Part shown: in pieces, positions 1 to 7,862 of the stretch | How the letters are laid out: each line of letters begins with the position of its first letter | How positions within the stretch are numbered: the first letter of the stretch is position 1 | NCBI GenBank assembly: GCA_029056365.1 | Contig: JAIDBM010000347.1 | Span: forward strand, 1 to 18,472 | DNA length: 18,472 nucleotides | DNA from: Muribaculaceae bacterium | GTDB lineage: Bacteria; Bacteroidota; Bacteroidia; Bacteroidales; Muribaculaceae | Direction of reading: 5' to 3' | Position numbers and translations under genes: made by a program | Notes under the pieces: model-generated | What the model saw: the letters and a program-made list of their open reading frames with translations, nothing else | What the model was told of the DNA's origin: nothing | Database searches by the model: none

Positions 1-22
1 GCGTTGTTTAACGTTGACGATG

Positions 23-52
23 CAAAGTTACGGCATTTTCGACAAATGCAAG
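23..52 (-). promoter_or_regulatory. Leftward promoter for a gene beyond the left edge
   Basis: On the minus strand the Bacteroidetes -7 element TAACTTTG lies at 30-23. An 18-base spacer separates it from CTTG at 52-49, a near match to the -33 element TTTG. The same 18-base geometry occurs at two other minus-strand promoters in this window. The gene it would drive lies outside the window. This is a motif-based call with no transcript evidence. Confidence 0.55.
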
Positions 53-102
53 TATTTTTGTGTTAATATCTGTTAATTGTGCAGATATTTTTATTTTACA
101 CC

Positions 103-186
103 TGTAACAATCTGATTTTCAGCATGTATTTTACTTCATATGCTGTTACACGATTGTTACAATGGCTGTATTTTTTTGTTACAATG
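103..186. repeat. Cluster of TGTTACA boxes in the non-coding left end
   Basis: The 195 bases left of the DUF2752 gene contain no convincing gene. They carry several copies of one short word: TGTAACAAT at 103-111 (inverted copy), TGTTACA at 144-150, and an exact 11-base direct repeat TTGTTACAATG at 154-164 and 176-186, with a period of 22 bases or about two helical turns. The cluster lies upstream of the leftward promoter at 23-52, so it may be a regulator binding region for that gene. AT-rich sequence makes chance repeats more likely, so a function is not established. I saw no T-tract hairpin that would end the minus-strand transcript here. Confidence 0.4.
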
Positions 187-195
187 TGTGTTTTT

Positions 196-573
196 TCAAA
201 ATAAATTCCGCAAAATCCACCATGCAACGATGCATAGTATGAGCATGTACAGGAAAACCCGGCTGTAGAGTATTTTTTCAAGATTCGGGTATCTGGCTCC
301 GAAGAACTCGCCAAGCGAATACAAGGCGGCAAGAGGCACAAGAAAGAAAAGAAACGGATTATAGCTCCAGGCCTCACATATGTGGCCGTGGAGCAGCGCA
401 TGAAGCGCACGCTGCGCTCCGCAGCCCGGACAATCGAAGCCGGTTACGACCTTCAGCACACACTTGGGCGAACGCACCCGGGCCGGATCGTTAAGGCCAT
501 AGAAAAGCACAATGGCCACCGCTGCAAAGCCGATGGCCATAAACAAAAGGCGTCTTCTGCCGGGCGACAGCAT
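196..573 (-). CDS. DUF2752 family membrane protein
   Basis: This 125-residue protein has the hallmark of DUF2752, a CPGCG motif at residues 48-52 followed by AQR. Hydrophobic segments at about 10-28, 71-90 and 104-122 suggest three membrane passes, with the cysteine motif after the first. The length is normal for the family, whose biochemical role is unknown; the paired cysteines could bind metal or be redox active, which is inference. The ATG at 573 lies one base past the TGA of the preceding GYF_2/CD225 gene (TGA-C-ATG), so the two are almost certainly co-transcribed and probably translationally coupled. It ends in TGA at 198-196. Confidence 0.85.
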   Translation of the reverse strand: MLSPGRRRLLFMAIGFAAVAIVLFYGLNDPARVRSPKCVLKVVTGFDCPGCGAQRALHALLHGHICEAWSYNPFLFFLVPLAALYSLGEFFGARYPNLEKILYSRVFLYMLILCIVAWWILRNLF

Positions 574-574
574 G

Positions 575-1135
575 TCAGAAAAGGAACGCCAGAGGCGCGG
601 CGACCAACGATAATGTAATCGAAAGGATTATCATGATCTGGGCCATTTCAGATGCCTTCGCGGCACCGCGGACATCGCCCCTCTGCCAGCACGGCTTCAC
701 TTTGCCTGAGTAAAATATGGCAACCAGGCCCAGCGGCAGACAGCAGCAGATGGTTACAATAATCGACCACGCAAGATAGGTGGGCGGACACTCGCCCCCA
801 GGCTTCGCCGAGGCTTGCTCACGCCAGCCGTAACCTGTCTGCGATGACATATGGCCTGAGCCTTCGCTACGGTTATCATGTCCCGTGTCGATATTTTCTG
901 TTTTAAAGTTGTCGTACCGGCCCACCTCGCTGTATTCCACATCGAGCGGACGGTCGTTGCCGGAGTCATGCCTTGTTGCGAGCAACGGGGCCAGACCAGG
1001 CGATTCCGAGGCCTTGATCCAGTTGTCAAGTCCTTCATACCACACCGGGGTGTCCGGTGTAAGCCTCATATCGGCAAGTTCTTCTATAGTGAACGGACCG
1101 CGCTGCAGTCCTTCGACATATATCCAGTATTTCAT
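575..1135 (-). CDS. GYF_2 domain and CD225/dispanin-like membrane protein
   Basis: This 186-residue protein begins with a GYF_2-type domain (about residues 1-55: MKYWIYVEGLQRGPFTIEEL, then VWYEGLDNWIKA), a fold usually linked to peptide binding. A polar low-complexity linker rich in D, N, S and G spans about 56-115. The C-terminal part (117-186) is CD225/dispanin-like, with membrane segments at about 121-142 and 164-184 joined by a loop with basic residues and the KASEMAQ stretch typical of the family. It probably sits in the inner membrane with the GYF_2 domain in the cytoplasm. Its function is unknown. It heads a two-gene unit with the DUF2752 gene one base downstream and has its own promoter at 1173-1202. 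It shows no obvious link to galactan metabolism. Confidence 0.85.
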   Translation of the reverse strand: MKYWIYVEGLQRGPFTIEELADMRLTPDTPVWYEGLDNWIKASESPGLAPLLATRHDSGNDRPLDVEYSEVGRYDNFKTENIDTGHDNRSEGSGHMSSQTGYGWREQASAKPGGECPPTYLAWSIIVTICCCLPLGLVAIFYSGKVKPCWQRGDVRGAAKASEMAQIMIILSITLSLVAAPLAFLF

Positions 1136-1137
1136 AT

Positions 1138-1177
1138 GTATGCTTTAACGCACAAATGTATGCTTTAATGCACAAAG
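1138..1177. repeat. Two-copy 20-base tandem repeat in the leader of the GYF_2 gene
   Basis: Bases 1138-1157 and 1158-1177 are the same 20-base unit with two differences (C/T at the eleventh base after GTATGCTTTAA and T/G at the last base). The right copy runs into the -7 box of the promoter at 1173-1180, and the left copy ends three bases from the ATG at 1135. The untranslated leader therefore seems to have been made by a local duplication. The left copy carries ATTTG where the right copy supplies the CTTTG of the -7 box. Confidence 0.75.
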
Positions 1178-1202
1178 TTACAAAATAAAAACCAACCGCA
1201 AA
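1173..1202 (-). promoter_or_regulatory. Promoter of the GYF_2/CD225-DUF2752 unit
   Basis: On the minus strand TAACTTTG lies at 1180-1173 and TTTG at 1202-1199, with an 18-base spacer. These match the Bacteroidetes -7 and -33 elements. The start codon is at 1135, which leaves a leader of about 30 bases. The promoter sits in the 82-base gap after the HTCS stop codon, so this pair need not depend on HTCS transcription. Confidence 0.65.
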
Positions 1203-1217
1203 ACCTTTTTTTTCAAA

Positions 1218-4200
1218 TCAACGGCTCTTATACTGACTTGGGGTGCATCCGTAAAGTGCCGCGAAACACTTCGAGAAATAGCTCGGCGAGCTGAAACCTA
1301 CCATATACATAACCTCACTTACGGTAAAACGGCCTTGTTCGAGCAACATGGCGGCCTTGCGAAGGCGTGTCTGCCGGATGAAATCAACCGGTGATACTCC
1401 GACATACCGCTTCAGTAGGCGGTACAGCTGCTTCGACTGCAATCCGGTGAGTTCACACAGCATTGCCACGCCGAGTGCGGTATCGGCGATATGATTCTCC
1501 ACCTCTTCGGTCACACGTGCAAGCATACGCTCATGACCGCTTTCGGCCTCGATTGGCTTTGCCTCGGTTATGCTTTCGATACGGGCCGCCTGACGCACAC
1601 GGGCCCGGCTGCGCAACATCTGCTCCACTCTGGCCTTGAGCAACGGCGCCTCGAAAGGCTTGGTCATGAACATATCCACACCCGACCGCACACTTTCGCT
1701 TTCAAGGTCTGTTCCGGTACGGGCCGTAAGCAATATCACCGGCACCGATGCCTGCGGTGTATCCGTGGCCTTGAGCGCCCGCACCATCTCAAGTCCGCTC
1801 ATACCGGGCATCATCTCGTCGGCAATCACAAGGTCGGGCCTGAACCGTGCCATCATGCCCAGAGCGGTGTTGCCATCGGGCGCGGTGGCTGTGAGGAATT
1901 CATCGCCAAGCAGTTCGGAAACAAACGATGCTATGGCGCTGTTGTCGTCGACAATCAGTACCCGCTGTCTGTCGTCATCGGAATCTTCGGGATATATGCC
2001 CGACATAACCGCCGACGGAGCATCAGCACCTGTTTCTTCCGAAGCGTCAAACGGCAGGCATACGGTGAACACCGAGCCTCGGCCGGTATGGCTCTCCACC
2101 TCAACACTTCCGCCAAGCAACTCAACATAGCGTTTCACCAGATACAGGCCAAGGCCCGTTCCCTCGCTTCGCGACGATGAACGCGCCGAGCGGAACATCC
2201 GCTGAAATATCAGTCCGCGCTCCTCCTCGGGGATACCGATGCCATGGTCGGCTACCGAAACCAGCACATCGCCACCGTCGCGCCGGGCTTCTATCCGGCA
2301 CACTATCGGGGAATCTTCATCGGAGTATTTCACCGCATTCGAAAGCAGGTTGTTGAGCACCGATTCAAGCTTCACCGCATCGGTGTTTACCATAACCTCC
2401 GATTCCGGAGCAATGAACTCGAAACGCCTCGCGGGGTAAGCCTCGCAATAGCTGGAGAAAATAGTCCGGCAGAACTCCACGACATCAAGCCGCGAATACA
2501 CCATCATGGCGTCTGTCATGGCCTCGACATGATTGAGTTCTATCGTACGGTGGATGAGTTCGTTCAGTTTCAAAGCATTGGCATATGCCACATCAACGGC
2601 CCGCCGCACCGCCGGAGTGTCGCAGTCTGACTGCTGGCGCAGGTTGCTGAGCGGTCCTATAATCATCGACAGCGGAGTTTTAAGGTCGTGCGATATATTC
2701 GAGAGGAATTCTATCCGCTCGCTCACCTTCTCAAGAGCGGCCTGACGTTCCACGGCCTCGATCCGCCGGGTCTGACGCCGACGGAGCGCCACAAACGCGC
2801 ATCCGGCCCCTGAAAGCAGCAGCAACAGATACACTCCTATGGCCGTATGGGTTCTGTACCACGGCGGATTCACTTTCAGATACAGGCTGCGAATACTGTC
2901 CGGATTGTCTTCAAGCATCATTTCGAGCCTATGTCTGCCCTCCGGCAAATTCGAGAGTTCTATGCGGTTGACTCCGTCGGGCAGCATGTTCCACTCCCTG
3001 TCGAGTCCTGCCACCCGATAGGCGAAACGGCGTGATATGCCGGGGGTGAAATTATATGTCGACAGGTCGACCGACAGCGAATTTTCGCTTGCCTCAAGCT
3101 CTATCTCCCCTGTATCAGGGTCCTGCGGCACACCCGCCGAACGCACTTCCACCAGATGCAGGCGGTCGGACGCCACACGCGAGGCAAAGCGGAGCGGATC
3201 GATACTTACAATGCGGTCGGCGCTTCCGAGGAGCACCCGCCCTGTGAGGGTGTCGTTGTAAATGGCCGTATAGCCACAGGCCGGCAATGGCAGCAGACGT
3301 ATTTTTCCGCTCAGGGTATCGGCCACCCGTATGTCTCCTCCGAGAGTCGCTACCCACAGTTCCCTTCCGACAAGAGCCATGGCCTGCACGGTCTCGTCGG
3401 AGTAGTCCGTGTCAAATTCCGTGCTCAGTCCGATGCTTCCGTCGCCTTTCACCCGGGTAAGGACAGAACCCGAAGCGCACCATACACCTCCTCCCGGAGC
3501 CTTGATTACCATTGCCGGATAAGTTCCGGTGTTGCCAAGTATATCCACCCGGCTTATTTCGCCTGCGGGGGAGATGCGGGTAATGGCGCTGTCGCGGAAC
3601 AGCAACAGCCACTTGTTGCCGTAATCATCTATTTCAAGGTCGTTCACCAGGTCGTTGGCCATTCCGTTTCCGCTGTTGAACACCTGTCCGACCTTCAGAT
3701 GATTCCCGGCGCCTGCCTTCAGCAAAGAATCGCGGTCGGCTACGAAAACACCGCCGAGGTAGGCACCCACCCAAAGCCGGCGGTCATGCGGGTCCTCCTC
3801 CACACTGTATGCCCAGTTACTGTTGCGCCTTCCGGCCCGGTCGGTGATGCGACGGTTCTCAAAAGCCGATGTAAGCGGATTGTACACGTTCACACCGCCG
3901 TCCGTGGCGGCATAAACGGTGCCGTCGCTGCCCTGCACAAGGTGCCGCACACGATTGTGGCTCAGACGGTGCTGCCTGTCGCCGGGCCGGAACCACATGC
4001 TGCCGCCCGATGTGTCGCAATGAATAATGCCGTTACTGCCGCCGATCCAAAGCGAGCCCTCACGGTCGCGCAGAAAATGGTATATCTGCTGTCCTTCGCC
4101 CTCGCCGGTAATGTCGGACAGCGCCACCGTACGCACCGGAGCGTCGACATCGCCTACCGACAGGCCCATGTCGGTTCCGGCCAGAATATTGCCTGTGGAA

Positions 4201-5119
4201 TCGACAAACAGCGACCATACCGTATTGTCGGCAATCGACCCGGCATCTCTTGAATCGTGCCTGCACTGCATGATTTCAACTCCGGAAACATCGTCATAAA
4301 TAAACAGACCGTCGTCGGTTCCGGCCACAACCTTTCCGCCGCTTGTGTAAGCCAGCGACTTCACCGAGCTGCCGTTGAGTTCCGGCACAGCCGAAATCTC
4401 ACCGCTCCGGGGCCTGTAGGCAAGAAGGGCGCCTTCGGTTCCGAGCCATATGCACCCGCGCTGCGGATCACGCATCATGGCATTCACAAAAAAGTTGTGG
4501 GCCGGACGATAGGCGCCCGAAAGGTCGAGCTGCGACACTATGCCGGTTGTACAATCGTAGGTACACAAGCCGTTGTATGTGCCCACATAAATCATGCCGG
4601 GGGCCTGCGCTTCATCGGCGTAAAGCGAATATACCGCATTATGCGGCAATCCTGCAACCGGGCCTTCGAGCCTGAGGTTCTCCACATCATATACATACAG
4701 GCCTCCGAGCGATGCTATAAGCAGGCGCCGGTCCATGAGCAGCAGCGCCCGTATTTCCGGAACTGCGGCTGTCGCCACGGCCTCAAGTCTGCGTTCAGAC
4801 GGAACGTAACGGTATACCCCGTTGTTTGTGCCCAGCCAGAATGACGGTTCCCGCCGGCTGTCGGCCTGCTTGTCCGGAACTATACTGTAGACCTGGGCAT
4901 AGAACGGCATTGACGAATAGTCGATATGGGTGCCTCTGTATCCGTCAAAGCTGTACAGGTGTTTGTGCCCAGCCATACTTTGCCGCTGTAGTCGCGGTAT
5001 ATGTCGAAAACCGACACGGTACGCCCGCCCGGACGAAAATTGGTCCAGTTCACATCGGCGGCATGAGCAATAAACACACCAAGCAGAAAGCATAGCAGTG
5101 ACGAAAAAACCTTTTTCAT
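1218..5119 (-). pseudogene. Hybrid two-component system sensor-regulator, frame broken near the N-terminus
   Basis: The restored protein is about 1,300 residues. From ATG 5119 it has a signal peptide (MKKVFSSLLCFLLGVFIAHA), then Reg_prop beta-propeller blades forming the periplasmic sensor, a Y_Y_Y domain, a membrane segment (about 2780-2850), and a HisKA domain with SHDLKTPL (histidine codon 2690-2688). HATPase N (NNLLSNAVKY) and G (DHGIGIP, GTGLGLYL) boxes follow, then a receiver with IADEMMPG (phospho-acceptor Asp codon 1820-1818) and TKPF, and a C-terminal AraC-type HTH. The frame breaks at about 4958. The signal-peptide frame reads KVWLGTNT and then stops at 4880, while the rest continues in another frame from LYSFDGYRG. 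The second blade reads FWLGTNNGVYRY, so a GTNTGLYSF join, four bases missing here, fits best. It is divergent from the galactan operon and is its likely activator. As written it yields an 82-residue peptide. Confidence 0.85.
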
Positions 5120-5141
5120 GGTAAACAATTGATTTATACCG

Positions 5142-5171
5142 CAAAGTTACACATATAAATCAAATGGCAAA
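5142..5171 (-). promoter_or_regulatory. Promoter of the HTCS gene
   Basis: On the minus strand TAACTTTG lies at 5149-5142 and TTTG at 5171-5168, separated by 18 bases. Both match the Bacteroidetes consensus. The ATG at 5119 that starts the signal peptide is about 22 bases beyond the -7 box, so the leader is short. Good matches to both elements suggest steady expression, as expected for a sensor that must be present before induction. Confidence 0.7.
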
Positions 5172-5219
5172 GTAACTTCATGGAAATAAATCCGACAAAA
5201 AAATGCTGTTTTGGGGTCC

Positions 5220-5254
5220 TGTCCGTATTGTTACACATTCTGTCCGAATTGTTA
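5220..5254 (+). promoter_or_regulatory. Direct repeat, candidate HTCS operator
   Basis: TGTCCGTATTGTTA (5220-5233) and TGTCCGAATTGTTA (5241-5254) match at 13 of 14 positions with a period of exactly 21 bases, two turns of the helix. AraC-type HTH domains commonly bind direct repeats on one DNA face, and a neighbouring HTCS with that domain is divergent. The repeat ends three bases before the place where a -33 element would lie (5257-5260, which reads ACGG), so a bound regulator could contact RNA polymerase. The link to the HTCS is inference from position and geometry. Confidence 0.65.
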
Positions 5255-5278
5255 TCACGGCCATTCGCACGCTCTTTG

Positions 5279-5286
5279 TAACTTTG
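5279..5286 (+). promoter_or_regulatory. -7 element of the galactan operon promoter
   Basis: TAACTTTG at 5279-5286 matches the Bacteroidetes -7 element, 19 bases before the ATG at 5306. No TTTG is found at the 18-base spacing seen at other promoters in the window. A good -7 box without a -33 box, directly after the 21-base-period repeat, fits an activator-dependent promoter. Confidence 0.65.
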
Positions 5287-5305
5287 CCATACAAAAACTT
5301 TTACC

Positions 5306-7840
5306 ATGAAACTGATTCATTTTTTTCTGGCTTTCATAATACCTGCTGTCATGGCCGCCGCTCCCGAAGGCAGGGTGTCGGAACGACCTCGTTACGGCAC
5401 CAACTACACCGTGCCTTTCGCCCATGCATTCCGTGCTCTGAAAACGCTCGGCACCGACCACCGCACGGCCATCGACCGCGATGTGTACCACATGGCAAGG
5501 CTCGGACTCGATGCCTTCCGGCTCCATCTGTGGGATGTAGAGCTGGCCGATGCCGACGGCAACCTGCAGGACAACGAACACCTTGAATTGCTCGACTATC
5601 TGGTGAACGCGCTTCAGAACCGTGGCATCGATATCATCATCACCGCTCAGACAAACTTCGGCAACGGGTATCCGGAACGCAACTCCGACCCCTACGGTGC
5701 ATTCAGCTATGACTTTCCGAAATGCGAAGTACACGACAATCCTCTGGCCCAGACCGCACAGGAAAACTATCTCAGCCAGCTTGTAAACCATGTAAACCGC
5801 TACAACGGGCGCCGCATAGCCGACGACCCGGGCATAATCGCCATTGAAATAAACAACGAGCCTTGCCATAGCGGCACCGAAGATGAAATCACCGCCTATA
5901 TAAACCGCATGGCAAAGGCCCTGAGAAACCAGGGCTGGAAAAAAGATATATTATATAATGTATCGCATAACCTGTGGCGGACTCCGGCCTTCTACCGGGC
6001 CGACATCGACGGCACAACCTACCAATGGTATCCCACCGGCCTGGTAAAAGGCTCACGGCGCCGGGGCAATTTCCTGCCTGTGCTCGACGATTACCGCATT
6101 CCGTTTGACACTATTCCCGGATTCAACCGCATGTCGCGGGTGATATATGAATACGACCCGGCCGATGTGCTTGACTCATACCTCTATCCGGCAGCGGCAC
6201 GTACATTCCGTAAAGCCGGATTCGACTGGATTACCCAGTTCGCCTATGACCCCGTCGACATGGCTGCATACAACACCGAGTATCAGACTCATTTCCTGAA
6301 TCTGGCATACACACCCGGCAAAGCCATAGGCATGATGATTGCCGCCGAAGTCACCCGCAGGACTCCTGCCGGAAAAGACTACGGCAAATACCCGCGCGAC
6401 ACCGTGTTCGGACCCGACAACGAATTTCTCACAAGTGCGCGGCGCAACCTCGCCATGCTCAACGACGGCGTAAACTACTTTCACACCAACCGCACCGACG
6501 AAAAGCCTCGGAACCCGAAAAGCCTGCGCCATGTGGCCGGAACAGGCAGCTCGCCGCTTGTAGAGACCGACGGAACCGGAGCATACTTTCTCGACAAGCT
6601 TCCCGGAAATATCTGGAGGATGGAGCTTATGCCCGATGTATATGTCACCCGCGACCCGTTCGCCACTCCTTCGCTGAACCGACGTGTGGCCGAAATCATA
6701 TCCGATTCTGTCGGCATATCCGTAGCGCTTCCGGACCTCGACAAGAGTTTCCGTTTCAGAAGCCTGGAGTCCGACAGCATACTCCGGTGCGAGGGCGGTC
6801 GGCTTGCCCTCACACCCGGTGTATGGTTCCTCGGCAACGATGCCAGACTCCTCGCCGCGCTCGACACCGGACAGACCTATGCCGGCGGACGCCTGAAACT
6901 TAACGAATACGTGGCTCCACAGCCATCGCACCCGGCTCTGAGCATAATCCACCTGCCGGCGGCCCGTCGGAACACCGACGGCAGCATCACCGTAACGGCT
7001 ACGGTCGTTGCCGACATCAGACCCGACTCTCTTGTAATATATCCGGCCGATGTCAATTTCTGGAACGACAGCAATCGCCTATATACTATGAAGCGCACCG
7101 GACGCAACACCTACAGCGCCGTCATCGACAGTGCCGCAATCGGAAAAAAAGATTGTTTCAGGTACAATATCGTGGCATTCGCCGGTGGCGGCCCAGCTGT
7201 CTCGACATGGCCGGCCGGAACATCCGGCACGCCGCTCGACTGGGATTTCGACAAAGCGGCCAACAGCTATTATTCCGCCGTCACAGCCTATGGCTCAGGA
7301 ATTATTCCACTGATCAGCCCCGGCCGTGATGCCGACGCGGCCGAGCTGTCGACAGTGCCGGAAGCCTGGCAGGGTGTACGGCTTACACACCGCTCCACAG
7401 CGCCAGAGAGCGAAAACCGTCTGCTCCTTCATAAAGACGCCCATGTGCCCACCGAACATCTGCTGCTATGCAAATACGTGGCCGATGCAATCGAACGTGG
7501 CATTCCGTCGGAAAACAGCCGTATTGTACTGCGTCTGGGCACGGTTGAAGGCATCGACTCGCTTAACGTGAATATCGTGAGCGCCGATGGTTTCACCTAC
7601 TCGGCTCCGGTGGCTGTAAAAAGCGGAGCCACGGTGGAAGTTCCGGTCGGGGACCTGCGTCTGAGTCCCACATGGCTTACTCCGGCTCCATATCCGAGTT
7701 TTCTCGAACGGCGGTTCATTCCCGACACCAGCGCCGCGCCAAGGCTCGATCCGGCGGAGACCGAAAGCATCGTGATTGACGCCCCGGCCTCGCCGGAAGA
7801 AATGAATCTGGAGATTCTCGGAATCTATATGACTCAATAA
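5306..7840 (+). CDS. Clan GH-A glycoside hydrolase, probable GH147 exo-beta-galactosidase
   Basis: This 844-residue protein has a signal peptide (about residues 1-18) without a lipobox, so it is probably periplasmic. The N-terminal half (about 25-440) reads as a clan GH-A (beta/alpha)8 barrel. IIAIEINNEP places the likely acid/base at Glu185 after Asn184 on strand 4, and VIYEYDPAD places the likely nucleophile at Glu282 on strand 7. The remaining 400 residues look like beta-sandwich accessory domains. Membership of GH147, a family of Bacteroidales beta-1,4-galactosidases, is inferred from the clan signature, the size and the galactan context; a GH5-like or unclassified GH-A family is the alternative. 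It is the first gene after the regulated promoter and ends 22 bases before susC. It would release galactose from imported galacto-oligosaccharides. The ATG is 19 bases past the -7 box, and no Shine-Dalgarno is evident, as is usual in this phylum. Confidence 0.6.
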   Translation: MKLIHFFLAFIIPAVMAAAPEGRVSERPRYGTNYTVPFAHAFRALKTLGTDHRTAIDRDVYHMARLGLDAFRLHLWDVELADADGNLQDNEHLELLDYLVNALQNRGIDIIITAQTNFGNGYPERNSDPYGAFSYDFPKCEVHDNPLAQTAQENYLSQLVNHVNRYNGRRIADDPGIIAIEINNEPCHSGTEDEITAYINRMAKALRNQGWKKDILYNVSHNLWRTPAFYRADIDGTTYQWYPTGLVKGSRRRGNFLPVLDDYRIPFDTIPGFNRMSRVIYEYDPADVLDSYLYPAAARTFRKAGFDWITQFAYDPVDMAAYNTEYQTHFLNLAYTPGKAIGMMIAAEVTRRTPAGKDYGKYPRDTVFGPDNEFLTSARRNLAMLNDGVNYFHTNRTDEKPRNPKSLRHVAGTGSSPLVETDGTGAYFLDKLPGNIWRMELMPDVYVTRDPFATPSLNRRVAEIISDSVGISVALPDLDKSFRFRSLESDSILRCEGGRLALTPGVWFLGNDARLLAALDTGQTYAGGRLKLNEYVAPQPSHPALSIIHLPAARRNTDGSITVTATVVADIRPDSLVIYPADVNFWNDSNRLYTMKRTGRNTYSAVIDSAAIGKKDCFRYNIVAFAGGGPAVSTWPAGTSGTPLDWDFDKAANSYYSAVTAYGSGIIPLISPGRDADAAELSTVPEAWQGVRLTHRSTAPESENRLLLHKDAHVPTEHLLLCKYVADAIERGIPSENSRIVLRLGTVEGIDSLNVNIVSADGFTYSAPVAVKSGATVEVPVGDLRLSPTWLTPAPYPSFLERRFIPDTSAAPRLDPAETESIVIDAPASPEEMNLEILGIYMTQ

Positions 7841-7862
7841 TTATCATAAACCATAAATTATC

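Noticed and set aside
4880..4973. Internal start (ATG at 4973) giving a functional HTCS
   Set aside because: It would lack the signal peptide, leaving the propeller sensor in the cytoplasm. The true signal peptide with its promoter is intact just upstream in the other frame.
5162..5176. Second leftward -7 box at GCAAAGTAAC upstream of the HTCS
   Set aside because: It reads TTACTTTG, which does not fit TAnnTTTG, and its TTTG serves better as the -33 element of the promoter at 5142-5171.
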